A DNA stretch of 64,000 bases, from NCBI RefSeq assembly GCF_029633865.1, contig NC_079211.1, positions 142,395,345 through 142,459,344 of the forward strand, given 5' to 3'. Position numbers and translations under genes: made by a program. Positions 1 through 9,925 of this stretch are shown here, piece after piece. Under the pieces are notes generated by a model. It saw nothing but the letters and a program-made list of their open reading frames with translations. It was not told the origin of the DNA and made no database searches. This stretch comes from Lampris incognitus. Its lineage: Eukaryota > Chordata > Actinopteri > Lampriformes > Lampridae. Positions within the stretch are counted from its first letter, which is position 1. Each line of letters begins with the position of its first letter.

Positions 1-2
1 GC

Positions 3-611
3 GCAAAACTCGCGTATATGGCTGACATATTTAAGCACATAAACGAGCTGAATATCAAAATGCAAGGTAGACAAGAAACCCTCCTCTCCTCATCTGACAA
101 ACTACGCGGCTTCAGGTCCAAGCTCACACTCTGGCGTTCCTTAGACCAGGGCAGGCTGGATATGTTTCCCCTGTGCAATATGCATACAAACAACACCACA
201 TTGTCAGGCGTAATAGCCCAGCATCTGACCACTCTTGACGAGCGATTCAATCACTATTTTCCCTCTGAGTCATATGCTGAGTTTGACTGGGTCCGTGATC
301 CTTGAAGTGCGCGTGCAATGGAAAGTGCAAAGGACTGCTCACTTCCAATACAGGAACAACTGATGGAGATCAGGGAAGATCGCACTTTGAAAATGAGATT
401 TTGTGATGTGGAACTGGACAGCTTTTGGATATCAGTGGGAAACGAGTACCCATTGGCTTCAAGACGCGCTGTTGCCATTCTACTACCCTTCTCCACAACC
501 TATCTATGTGAACTGAGTTTTTCAAGCCTGACGTACATCAAGAACAGGTACAGGGAGCGACTAAGGACCAGGATCTACGTGTCTGCCTCTCATCCATCCC
601 TACCAGGATAG
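3..611 (+). pseudogene. hAT transposase C-terminal part (ZBED5/GTF2IRD2-like), one in-frame stop
   Basis: Reading frame 3 is open from base 3 and enters already inside the protein. KLAYMADIFKHINELN matches the hAT block common to ZBED5/SCAND3/GTF2IRD2-type proteins. A second part (about 318-611) has the hAT dimerisation signature, with LCELSFSSLTYIKNRYRERL near its end. The two parts share a frame and are separated only by a TGA at 303-305, so this copy is a pseudogene. The catalytic N-terminal half and the zinc finger lie left of the window. The family supplies DNA-binding transposases acting in the nucleus; some members were domesticated, but the stop argues against that here. Confidence 0.85.
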
Positions 612-792
612 GGCAGCTTTATGCATCTTCCCAGGCCCATGTCTCTCATTGATGGTGAGTCACGCCCCCTCTCGGTCTCTCTCTCTCTCCCCTATGCACT
701 CCTGGCTCTCAGTTGTGGCATATTTGTGCGCGAGTGTGTGTTCATGTAGGCCTATCTCACTTTTTAAATACGGGTTGTGTGTGGGTGTGTCT

Positions 793-795
<3 letters not shown>

Positions 796-852
<57 letters not shown>
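796..852 (+). repeat. (TG)n microsatellite
   Basis: An uninterrupted TG run lies in the 3' non-coding part of the hAT element. Apparent Cys-Val or His-Thr reading frames across it are artefacts. Confidence 0.98.
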
Positions 853-854
<2 letters not shown>

Positions 855-1397
855 AGAGGCTGGATGGAAGAGTACAGATGGGAGTGTTCCTGCCATTTCT
901 TTGTGTGAAGTTCCTGTCACTTCATTATGCTGGGAAGGGGGATGGCAGTTTGAAGGACTTATTTTGACACTTTATTTTTTATTCTGGAGGGATGTTATCT
1001 CTTTACCCACCTTATTATCTGTCTGCCTATCTGTTCATTGATACACGCCGTCCCCTAAAAATAAAAAAGGATATTTGCACTAACAGAGGGATGCAGTGTC
1101 GTTTTTAGCTATATTTTTACACTGGGGTGCCTTGAGATTTTAGGCACTTAAAAAGGGTGCCTTGGCTGAAAAAAGTTTGAGAAACACTGTATTAGAGGAC
1201 AAACGACCTATGTGGTCGTATGGGTTGGAGGACTTGTTGGATGAATGCTATTTGATGTTATCTATGAATTAAAAGTGCAAATTCTCATAGTGACTCGTGC
1301 ACTGTTTTTTTAACTCCTTATTTGCTCCTAACTATTTTCATTTGTTTATCAATTTATTTGTTAATGGTAATGTTTTAAAACATAATGGTATGTTTAC

Positions 1398-1727
1398 CTG
1401 GTTTCATGAGTCTTACGTAGCACGCTCCATTTGCATATGAAGGCAGCACACAAAAGAATAAAGCTAGAGCCAAGTATTTCTTCACAGAAAACAAAAAAAA
1501 GGAAAAGAAAGATATCAGATTATTAATTTGATCCCTGGATATGCCGGAACCAAAGACATTTAACCACTTTCACAATATTTTCAAAGTCTGAGACATAGCC
1601 TGCTTAAACATACTCATCAGGAGTCTTAAAGAGGGGAAACAGCTATTGTGTAATGTTGACTTGGTGGCTGCAGCCTGTTAAGGTGAATGACATTGCGAGG
1701 ATGAAATCCAGTGAGCTAATCATGCAT

Positions 1728-1803
<76 letters not shown>

Positions 1804-2643
1804 TGATGGTGGGGGAGGGGGGCTCATGATACAACAAACTATAGAGGACCCAGTCTAAACAATGTTGTAATCTTTGACAATCATGACTTTAGGTTACACT
1901 GGCCATATATAAAAAGAAGAACAAACAAACAAAACAAGTAAAAAAACATTTTTTTACATGTATTTCTGATTTTTCCCTTTTTCTCCAAATTTAGTGGCCA
2001 GTCGATCCCTATTTTAGTTCAAACACCCACCCTCGTACTGCATGCGTTCGCCAACTGCATCTCTCCGGCCGGCAGTCTCGAAGGAGATGCCTCCCCATGT
2101 ACGTGACAAGGCGACTCCAGGCCGAACCACTGCTTTTTCCCGCGTGATTTTTTTTCATACACGTTTTCCGGGGTACGAAAAAAAAACACGCCTTTTTCCC
2201 ACACACACACACACACACAAACACATTCATGTGACGAACACAAGTCGACTCCACCCCCCTCCCGAAGACAGCGCTGCCAAGTATTGCTGCTACATCGAGT
2301 CCGGCCATGAGTCAGATCTGAAGAGACCGGGGCGCGAACCTCGGTCCCCAGTGAGCATTTGCATCGCTACAAAGCCGATGCTTAGACCGCTACACTACCG
2401 TGGATTCAAACAAAAAAAAGTTTAATCAACTGTCTATTGATCATTTGTGGAAAAACTTGGTAAATATATAGATCAGGAACAAACATAACCCCCAATTCTC
2501 CAGTTATAGATTTTCCCTACATATTTGTTTGGTGGTGTGCTGATTAGGGCATATTTCAAATTATCCAAAACCTCGTAACAATAAACAAAAAAACGAATAT
2601 ATGCATACATATATGTATATAAATTATAATAAACACTCACCAT
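1398..2643 (-). CDS. msmb-like: Beta-microseminoprotein-like gene, copy A, exons 1-2 only
   Basis: Exon 1 supplies only the start codon (2641-2643), directly followed on the minus strand by the donor GTGAGT. Exon 2 (1398-1479, 82 nt) encodes a signal peptide beginning [18 protein letters not shown] and the first mature residues ending ...YVRLMKPG, then donor GTAAAC. Exons 3 and 4 would lie left of base 1189, where a hAT element fills intron 2 and runs off the window. Compared with copy B, exon 2 has Lys-to-Arg and Pro-to-Leu changes after the first cysteine. The product is expected to be secreted. Intron 1 carries a (TG)n run and a SINE. Exon boundaries rest on agreement across four copies. 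Confidence 0.82.
1733..1801 (+). repeat. (TG)n microsatellite in MSMB A intron 1
   Basis: Pure TG run. The homologous positions in copies B (11952-12005) and C (about 38077-38094) have different lengths, as expected for a slipping microsatellite. Confidence 0.97.
1985..2412 (-). mobile_element. tRNA-derived SINE in MSMB A intron 1
   Basis: On the minus strand the head reads TAGTGTAGCGGTCTAAGC (box A-like) followed by GAGGTTCGCGCCCCGG (box B-like), the layout of a tRNA-derived pol III promoter. A body with an internal (TG)n and a purine-rich tail follow. The same insertion sits at the same place in copies B and C and is absent from copy D (around 54290), which is the empty site. The family name is not assigned. 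Confidence 0.75.
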
Positions 2644-2920
2644 AGTGGCCGCCGGACTGTCCCGTATCTGTTAGATGATGTGAATGGTGGTGAGATAGTG
2701 AATTTAATATACAGGATTGTCTCTTCTCAATGGGGTGACCTCGCTTTTAAATAATGACTGTTCAGAGACCTTTGGAATTAAACAAGGGTGTAGGTATAGC
2801 CCCTGCCAAAACATTTAATCTCGTTTAAAAGCTAATTTCACACACAACAAACACATTTGTTAATGATTACTCACCACTCTTCTCCTTTGTTTTCGCAATT
2901 TTCTGTAAAATGGTATCTGG

Positions 2921-3086
2921 TGTTCTCAACACAGGACGGGTTGACAATATTGATTGGTTCATGTTGTCCAGGCTGTTCATGATTGGTGACCGGGATGGGA
3001 GGTTATTGGTTATGTTAGTTGCTTAAAATGGAGCTTGGGGGTGTGGCTCTGGTTTTCAGAGACTATGGCCGGTGTTAATGGTGGTT
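2921..3086 (+). mobile_element. Gypsy-2 LTR, left piece (copy A)
   Basis: MSMB 5' flank ends near 2920; in copy D the flank continues differently. From TGTTCTCAACACAGG onward the sequence is interpreted as the LTR of the element whose leader and gag begin near 4195. The piece is separated from its remainder (4093-4194) by the gypsy-1 insertion. The start is inferred from the copy D comparison and a TG beginning, so it is approximate. Confidence 0.5.
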
Positions 3087-4092
3087 TGTAGTGGTTATGG
3101 GGATACATAATTCCCCTTATTGAGCTGGTAGGAATGTTAGTTTACAGCTGCTGTTTTCTCGGTTCGGGTTTACAGTGGTGCACTTCCGCTGCGCGGGTTG
3201 TTTTTGTAATGGTGGAAGGAATAAATGGTGCACGTTGTGTAGCCGAAAGAGAAAGTTGTCACGACTCCTGCTTGAGCTTCTCTACACTGGTGACCCCGAC
3301 TTGATATGCTGTGGTGCGATGGAGCCTCACCCCTAAACCCGCGGCGATCTCCTCCCAGAGCGCTGACGTGAATTGCGGCCCTCTGTCCGAGGAGAGGTCA
3401 GATGGGCACCTCGGTGGCACATCTGGTTGGACGGTACCACACATAAGGCTCACCGCAGCAGCCTCGGTTCGAATCCGGCCTGGTCCCCACTTCTCAGCAT
3501 GGCGGCTCTCAGTCCTATGTCCCCACGGAGCTGCGGTCGGCGGAATATGTTTTCATCCGTCACGACGCGCACCATTTCGGGTACGGGACACTGGAGATAA
3601 GCACTTTGTGGTGGAGGTTGGCAGCAGGCTGGAGCGGGTTTCTGTGGACCGCCTCAAGCCTGCTCACCTGGACTTAGATCGCCCGGTTGGTCTTGCCCTG
3701 CCCCCCTCCCCTGGCTAGCCGCCCCCTGCTTCCCCAGCCCCTCCCTTTCCCCGGACCAGCTGTGAGGACTCTGCTGCTTTGCCTGCGGTTAACCAGCCCC
3801 CAGCTCCTGTTCAGCGGAGCCGTTGGGGCAGAGAGATCCGCCCCCCTCGCCACACTGACTTTTCATATTAAGGCGAATTCTGGGGGGACGTGTGTAGTGG
3901 TTATGGGGATACATAATTCCCCTTATTGAGCTGGTAGGAACGTTAGTTTACAGCTTCTGTTTTCTCGGTTCGGGTTTACAGTGGTGCACTTCCGCTGCGC
4001 GGGTTGTTGTTGTAATGGTGAAAGGAATAAATGGTGCACGTTGTGTAGCCGAAAGAGAAAGTTGTCACGACTCCTGCTTGAGCTCCTCTACA
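3087..4092 (+). mobile_element. Gypsy-1, internally deleted LTR retrotransposon (copy A)
   Basis: Two 200-base LTRs, 3087-3286 and 3893-4092, start TGTAGTGG and end CTCTACA; I count five differences between them. GGTT flanks both sides (3083-3086, 4093-4096). After the left LTR comes TGGTGACCCCGAC, a primer-site-like motif; before the right LTR is the G-rich tract TGGGGGGACG. The 606-base interior is rearranged. A minus-strand integrase piece (3259-3453, with SSDRGPQFTSALWEEI) sits beside a plus-strand integrase tail (3590-3710, with VSVDRLKPAHLDLDRPV) related to the gypsy element at 45241-50454. No complete gene remains. Confidence 0.88.
3402..3490 (+). mobile_element. Possible tRNA-derived SINE fragment inside gypsy-1
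   Basis: GGTGGCACATCTGGTTGG followed about 35 bases later by GGTTCGAATCCGGCC resembles A and B boxes of a tRNA-like SINE head. There is no tail or target duplication. It could be a chance similarity. Confidence 0.35.
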
Positions 4093-4194
4093 GGTTAATG
4101 TTAAATAAAAAGACAACCTTTTTTTTGCTGAACCTGCCGAGTGTAACTTCCTCTTTATTTAACATTTTCGCAACACGTGTGGTGTAAATATACA
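4093..4194 (+). mobile_element. Gypsy-2 LTR, right piece (copy A)
   Basis: Continues the LTR interrupted by gypsy-1 and ends about ...TATACA before a TTGACGACGAGGAT leader (TTGGCGACGAGGAT in copy B at 19423). GGCGACGAGGAT after the LTR is also seen in the gypsy element at 60722, supporting a primer-binding region here. Confidence 0.6.
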
Positions 4195-4296
4195 ACAGCT
4201 TGACGACGAGGATGGGATTTGTTAAGTTGGAAAACACAGAGTTTGCATGTCGAGTAACTCCGCTGAGGCCCCAGTAGACTAAGAAAATGGCGTTCG

Positions 4297-5070
4297 GTGA
4301 GTGAAAGGACCTTTGAACAGAAAATGGCACTCAGGAAGCCAGAAGATTTTCACTTCAAAGAAAGTTTTGATTGTTATCGACAGAGACTGGAGCAGTACTT
4401 TGCAGCTAATGGCTCTGACCCAAAAGCGGAGAAAACCAAGTCGGTGTTTCTCATGGTGGTAGGCAAGAGGTCGCACAGCTTGCTAATGGACTTGTGTGCA
4501 CTAGATAAGCCCTCTGAAAAAACCTACGAGCAGTCGGTGGAACCGTTACAAGAGCATGTTCCCAAAACCAACTTCATCGCCAGAAGATGCAAGTAACAAG
4601 TGAGTACATTGCAAGTTTGAGAAAGTTAGCTGCCACGTGCAAGTTTGGGGCCTTTTTAGAGGAGGCAGTGTGTGATAGATTTGTCTGTGGAGTTCGGAGC
4701 GCAGAGCTAAGAGACCGTTTACTCAACGCGGCTCACACTAAAGACTTTGCTAATTGCAGTTGAAATAGGGCTTATGTATGAAGTGACAAAGTTCAGTGCT
4801 CAGCAGTTCTCACAGAAAACGTACAAGGCTTACATGGTTGACAAGAAAGCCAATGCAAAGCACAGAGAGGTTATGGGAAAGTCTGAAGCTAGTGGGAAGT
4901 CGTGCTGTCGTTGTAATGTAGAGGGCCACAGACCAGATGAGTGCAGATTCAAGGAAGTGGAGTGTCACGAATGTAAGAAAAAAGGTCACATTGCAAAAGC
5001 ATGCCGTTCACGTAAGGAAGGAGCCAGTGACAAGCAACCAAAATGGGCAAAGCGTTTGGAAGCTGCATAG
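4297..5070 (+). pseudogene. Gypsy-2 gag with two CCHC zinc knuckles (copy A)
   Basis: The reading frame begins shortly after the leader and contains a capsid-like segment (KESFDCYRQRLEQYF). It stops at about 4594 after ...NFIARRCK; the protein resumes in another frame and continues to the nucleocapsid. The nucleocapsid has two C-x2-C-x4-H-x4-C knuckles, CRCNVEGHRPDEC and CHECKKKGHIAKAC. Gag would package retrotransposon RNA in cytoplasmic particles. The frameshift and the RTE LINE that replaces everything downstream make this copy inactive. A near-identical duplicate lies at 19547-20290. Confidence 0.85.
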
Positions 5071-6629
5071 ATGCCACGGGCATCCACCCAATGAAAGAAA
5101 AGACAGATGCTATTGAGAAGGCTGCAGTTCTGAATTTTTTTTTTAACTGAACTCAGATTCTTAGCTATGAAGAGGATGAAGAGTCGAAAGGCAGTTGGTC
5201 CTGATGACACACCTGTGGAGGTATGGAGATGCTTAGTAGAGATGGCAGTGGGGTTTTTAACTGGATTGTTTAACACTATCTTGGAAAGTGAGAGGATGCC
5301 TGAGGAGTGAAGAAGAAGCATACTGGTACCGATTTTCAAGAACAAGGGCGATGTGCAGAACTGTAGCAACTACAGAGGTATAAAGTTGATCAGCCACAGC
5401 ATGAAGATATGGGAAAGAGTAGTAGAAGCTAGGTTAAGAGGAGTGGTGACGATTAGTGAGCAGCAGTATGGTTTCATGCCACGAAAGAGCACCACAGATG
5501 CGATGTTTGCTTTGAGAATGTTGATTGCAACTCCTTCTGGCCTTCTCTATACTTTTCATTGTGTCTTTGTAGATTGGGAGAACGCATACGACAGGATGTC
5601 GAGAGAGGAGGTGTGATATTGTATGAGGAAGTCGGGAGTTGCAGAGAAGTATGTAGGAATGGTGCAGGATATGTTTGAGGGAAGTGTGACAATGGTGAGG
5701 TGTGCGGTTGGAATGACAGATGGGTTCAAGGTGGAGGTGGGATTACATCAAGGATCGGCTCTGAGCCCTTTCTTGTTTACAATGGTGACGGACAGGTTGA
5801 CGGACAAGATCAGGCAGGAGTCTCCATGGACTATGATGTTTGCAGATGACATTGTGATCTGTAGTGAGAGTAGGGTGCAGGTTGAGGAGAGCCTGGAGAG
5901 GTGGAGATATGCACTGGAGAGAAGAGGAATGAAAGTCAGCAGGAGCAAGACACAATACCTATGCGTGAATGAGAGGGAGGACAGTGGAATGGTCAGGATG
6001 CAAGGAGTGGAGGTGACGAAGGCATGTGAGTTTAAATACTTGGGGTCAACTGTCCAAAGTAATGGGGAGTGCAGGAGAGAGGTGAAGAAGAGAGTGCAGG
6101 CAGGGTGGAGTGGGTGGAGAAGAGTGTCAGGAGTGATTTGTGACAGAAGGGTACCAGCAAGAGTTAAAGGGAAGGTTTACAAGATGGTTGTGAGACCAGC
6201 TATGTTATATGGTTTGGAGGCAGTGGCACTGACGAAAAGACAGAAGGCGGAGCTGGAGGTGGCAGAGTTGAAGATGCTAAGATTTTCGATGGGAGTGACG
6301 AAGAAGGACAGGATTAGGAACGATTATATTAGAGGGACCGCTAAAGTTGGACGGTTTGGAGACAAAGCAAGAGCGGCAAGATTGAGATGGCTTGGACATG
6401 TGTGGAGGAGAGATGCTGGGTGTATTGGGAGAAGGATGCTGGATATGGAACTGCCAGGGAAGAGGATAAGAGGAAGACCAAAGAGGAGGTTTATGGATGT
6501 GGTGAGGGAAGACATGCAGATGGCTAGTGTGACAGAGGAAGACACAGAAGACAGGAAGAAATGGAAATGGATGATCCACTGTGGCGACCCCTAAAGGGAG
6601 CAGCCGAAAGAAGTAGTAGTAGTAGTAGA
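5069..6629 (+). mobile_element. RTE-clade LINE, 5'-truncated (copy A)
   Basis: Reverse-transcriptase blocks appear in order: RKAVGPDD, CSNYRGIKLISHSMKIWERV, VFVDWENAYDR, GLHQGSALSPFLF, and the catalytic FADDIVI. A C-terminal part with RIRGRPKRRFMDVVRED follows. The 3' end is GGCGACCCC...GGAGCAGCCGAAAG followed by (TAG)n at 6612-6629, typical of RTE/BovB-like fish LINEs. Breaks include a stop at 5308-5310 (TGA where copy B has TGG) and a TGA after SREEV (5614-5616). The first half of the protein, including the endonuclease, is missing. The element joins gag on the left and gypsy-2 pol on the right. Confidence 0.88.
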
Positions 6630-6773
6630 TCGTTCTTAGCTCTGCTAAACTACTATGGGAAGTTTATCCCTAATCTATCTACATTGATTCAGTCAATGAC
6701 AGCATTGCCGCACAAAGATGCAATCTCGAAGTGGTCTGAGAAATGTCAGAGTGCATTTGATGATGGCCTATAA
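6630..6773 (+). pseudogene. Gypsy-2 pol fragment (RT/RNase H boundary)
   Basis: The translated segment SFLALLNYYGKFIPNLSTLI is the conserved block between reverse transcriptase and RNase H in Ty3/gypsy polyproteins. It directly follows the (TAG)n tail of the RTE LINE, so most of gypsy-2 pol is deleted. The duplicate is at 21541-21685. Confidence 0.75.
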
Positions 6774-7560
6774 TTAAAGTCAGGCACTATAAAACGAAAA
6801 TGCAAAGTACAAAAAAAAAAAAGAAAAAAGAATAGAAACATGGTCACTTCCTTGTCGAGAGTGACTAGAGATCTACTTCCAGAATTAAAGTGCAGTAGGA
6901 ATAAGGTGCAAGTTTTAATGCTCAATCATAGGCACAAGAAAATTGAAATGTTTTTAACCTAGTTTTAGAAATTGCTATATTAGGGGCACATCTAAGATTT
7001 TCTGGTAGTTTGTTCCAGTTGCAGTTGCATGCAGCATAACAGCTAAATGCTGCTTCACCATGTTTGGTTTGGACTCTGGGCTGAACTAACTGACCTGACT
7101 CCATGAATCTTAAGAGCCCTACCCGGTTTATCCTCTTCAAGCATGTCAGTGATGTATTCTGGGTCTGCACCATTCAGTGGTTTGTAGACAAGCAGCAGCA
7201 CTTTAAAATCTATTTTGTAACTAACTGGAAACCAGTGTAAAGATTTCAGGACTGGAGTACTGTGGTCTGTTCTCTTGGTCCTGGTTAAAACTCTTAGCAT
7301 CAGCATTCTGAATAAGGTGCAGCTGTTTAATGGCCTTTTTGGGAAGACCAGTTAAAAGACTGTTGCAGTAATCAATTCTACTGGAAATAAAAGCACAGAT
7401 GAGCTTCTCTTGGTCATTCTGGGATACGAAAGCCTTGATTCTGGCTATATTTTTAACCTCCGTGAAGTTGGCACCCCATGTAATCAGAACATAGATAAAT
7501 GACAAATGAATAATCAAATGTCGGTGTCTTTCATCATGTGGTGGAGATGCATATGGACTC
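6774..7560 (-). mobile_element. L2/CR1-type LINE, 3' part (copy A)
   Basis: On the minus strand three frames carry consecutive pieces of a LINE C-terminus: SRIDYCNSLLTGLPKKAIK, then RTKRTDHSTPVLKSLHWFPV with KIDFKVLLLVYKPLNG, then GEAAFSCYA and LPENLRCAPN with CAYD at the end. The frame changes show decay. This is the usual end of teleost L2-like reverse transcriptases. The duplicate lies at 21690-22480. The adjoining flank (7510-7701) is also found at 34640-34815 next to MSMB C. Confidence 0.83.
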
Positions 7561-8097
7561 CTTTCTACAGCTTTTCGAGCACAACCAAAGATGAAAACAA
7601 ACAAGCGGGGACTGAAATTAAGATAGTGATTTTTATTAAAAGAAAGAAACAAACAAACAAATAAAACGCCAAACCACCATTTATCATTTTTGTGTTAAAA
7701 ACTATACTTGGTATAGACTTCCGGCTCACACAATGAGAGACTAGTCGCACTTCCCAATAGCTCCGCAGTTTTACCTCTAAAATCACTTTTAAACAAGTTT
7801 AAATCCGACCAACTTGCAAATTAATCTCTCATCCCATAGTCATAACAGAATTTGTGACTTATGAGGCCGGTTTTCAACAATGATGAATTCTAAAAAAGAA
7901 AAACCGTGACGATGCACAAAGGCCCGGGGGAAGTCTCGAGCTCGCCTAGCAAGGACTACCGAGAAAAAAAACGGCATTCTGGCCGACAAAGTGCCTGCTG
8001 GCCTCTACACACTTCGCAAGGAAATGCCCCAAAACGAGAAAGACATTTGTGCCACGATCGAATTACGAACGTTACGGCTGATCTAAAAAAAGGACAT

Positions 8098-8236
8098 TCA
8101 TCCATCCATCCATCCATCCATCCATTATCTAAGCCGCTTATCCGAATTCGGGTCGCGGGGATGCTGGAGCCTATCCCAGCAGTCATTGTGCGGAAGGCAG
8201 GGAGACACCCTGGACAGGCCGCCAGTCCATCACAGG

Positions 8237-8268
<32 letters not shown>
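8098..8268 (+). repeat. ATCC-headed interspersed repeat with (CA)n
   Basis: Tandem ATCC is followed by a body reading GGGTCGCGGGGATGCTGGAG...CCATCACAGGGC and a (CA)n run. Related pieces occur at 8650-8730, 9704-9748, 23007-23250 and, inverted, 60100-60163. The 23007-23250 copy has a 9-base target duplication, so the family behaves like a retroposon. Confidence 0.75.
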
Positions 8269-8440
8269 GCTATGATAAGGGCTACAATGATCGCGCATAG
8301 CGAAACAATTTGAGAAGTGGAAGAAGCCACATCCCAGCACTGACGATATCTCCCAGTTGCAAACCGAAGTGGCTCGCCTCACGGCCGAAACTGCTAGACT
8401 GTCGGACAAATGTGAGGACATGGAGGGGCGGTTACGTAGG

Positions 8441-8735
8441 AACATTCGTTCATTCTTTTCATTCATCATCCAAACCGGGGATACTGGAACCTATCTGTTG
8501 TGTTGCTAAAGGGACCACTCGAAGACTGTTAGCATACGCTTCTTTACTTCAACAACCCACGTCACACTCCTTCTCCCCTCTTACAGTCACTTACATCCTA
8601 TCTTGCCCTCTAGCTCCCTCTACTGTCCTCCAACTGCATCAACTCAAGACATCACACTATCCCTGCAGTCATTGGGCAGCAGGCGGGGGGACACCCTGGA
8701 CAAGCTGCCAGGCCATCACAGGGCACATATCCGCA
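8441..8735 (+). repeat. Insertion splitting L1 ORF1, partly ATCC-repeat
   Basis: ORF1 reads ...MEGRLRRN up to about 8440 and resumes with RIIGVPEG at about 8735. The inserted bases begin TTCGTTCATTC and end with CCAGGCCATCACAGGGCAC, the end of the ATCC-headed repeat. The central part (8510-8640) is not recognised. Confidence 0.55.
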
Positions 8736-9703
8736 TAATAGGAGTTCCAGAGGGAAGGGAAGGGAGGGCCCGCTACCCAGCGACTTTGTTACTGAGCTAC
8801 TTACCGATGTGCTATCCTTCGAGGGAGAAGCCGCTGATCGACTGCTGTCACCGATCCCGATTGATAGGATGCGAACTACCACTTCTTGTGCCCGTCTCGG
8901 GCTTATACAATTCAAAGTTTTGCACAGAGTACACTTCTCCAAATCCAGACTTTCCAAAATATATCCCAATGTAAGTGACAATTGTGACAGGTGTCATGCC
9001 TCCCCATGTGACCTCTCTCATATGTTTGTTCACTGCCCCAAATTGTGACCCTATTAGCATTCAATCTTTAAAACTCTTTCTGATGTCCTTGAAATTGACC
9101 TGCAACCATGCCCCTTAATAGCCATCTTTGGCATCCCCGCTGATTTATTTTCTTTAAATTGTGAACAAACTGACATTGTCGCTTTCACAACCCTGTTAGA
9201 CCGTCGCAATTCTTCTTATGTGGAAGTCTGCACTGCCTCCCTCCTTTTCCTCGTGGCTTAATGATGTGATGCTCTTTCCTAAGTTGGAGAAAATGAAATA
9301 CTCTTTGAATGGTCCAAATGATAAATTCACCAGAAAATGGCAACCCTTTATATTATTCTTTAATGCCCTGCGGAGGCTTGCTATGGATGAGGGGCCGTAA
9401 TTTGAGATGTTCCTAGACACCTGAATCATCTGACTGTCACTGACTAGTATATGTTGACAACGTGCGGTCCAAACAATTTGCCAACTTGCCAGTTTTATTT
9501 TATTGTATTTATCTGTCTCTCATACAGTCAATGTACTGTTGTTTTGTTGTTGCGTTGTTGTGCTGTTGTCTTATTGCACTGTACATTTTATGTTGAAGCT
9601 GGTACAGGTTGTGGGAGGGGGGTGGGTGGGCATTATATTGGTAATGACCTGTATCGCGAAATCTGAATGAAAATATATTCGAAAAAAACCTATACTTGGT
9701 ATA

Positions 9704-9748
9704 TCCATCCATCCATTATCCAAACTGCTTATCCTGCTCTCGGGGTCG
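9704..9748 (+). repeat. ATCC-headed repeat, 5' fragment
   Basis: CCATCCATCCATTATCC followed by CTTATCCTGCTCTCGGGGTC lies between the L1 target duplication and the MSMB B 3' flank; this is only the head of the repeat. Confidence 0.65.
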
Positions 9749-9833
9749 TATATACGTAAGTATCAGAAAAAAAGGCAAAAAAACAACAACAAAAAATCCC
9801 AAAAAACAAAGAAGTTTATAATGAATGGATTCA

Positions 9834-9839
9834 TTTATT
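9834..9839 (-). terminator. Polyadenylation signal of MSMB B
   Basis: AATAAA on the minus strand, about 87 bases after the stop codon. It is conserved in copies C (34892-34897) and D (44595-44600). Confidence 0.6.
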
Positions 9840-9925
9840 TAGGTATTAAAATGGATTCTGTTGAGAAAAACATAACCAAACATGCAAACCAAGTAAGGTC
9901 ATAGCAGGGCAGAACAATTATTCCA

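Larger units (their letters stand above)
1..1188 (+). mobile_element. hAT DNA transposon, right part, left end outside window
   Basis: The right terminus reads GAGAAACACTG at 1178-1188, a hAT-type inverted repeat end. It is followed by TATTAGAG (1189-1196). The same 8 bases flank another hAT at 10861-11428, and MSMB copy D (around 53634) has the uninterrupted sequence, so the boundary is a real insertion edge in MSMB intron 2. The element carries the end of a transposase gene (3-611), then about 480 bases of non-coding DNA with a (TG)n run and a short inner repeat near 1094-1188. The left end and its expected TATTAGAG copy lie beyond base 1. Confidence 0.8.
7716..9689 (+). mobile_element. Internally deleted L1-type LINE with target-site duplication
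   Basis: Both ends are flanked by CTATACTTGGTATA (7702-7715 and 9690-9703); MSMB C at about 34825-34840 shows the nearly matching empty site. ORF1 remnants include a coiled-coil segment (QLQTEVARLTAETARLSDKC, near 8350) and RIIGVPEG (near 8735). Near 8870 ORF1 is joined directly to the ORF2 C-terminus (LGLIQFKVLHRVHFSKSRL, LSHMFVHCP), followed by the tail segment 9218-9400. Endonuclease and reverse transcriptase are missing, so it could only have moved with help. Two further repeats (8098-8268 and 8441-8735) lie inside ORF1. Confidence 0.82.

Noticed and set aside
660-967. Open frames rich in Cys-Val or His-Thr over TG/CA runs (also at 1643-1837, 8230-8469, 11809-12144, 41348-41625)
   Set aside because: They are translations of dinucleotide microsatellites.
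2009-2425. Open frames of about 100-127 codons in both directions around the SINE (also 12212-12563 and 38267-38663)
   Set aside because: They fall inside the SINE and its CA tract, differ between copies and have no protein signature.
2862-2900. Extra upstream MSMB exon with donor GTGAGTAATC on the minus strand
   Set aside because: The GT is present in A-C, but copy D has a changed context and there is no acceptor or ORF evidence; exon 1 at 2641 is sufficient.
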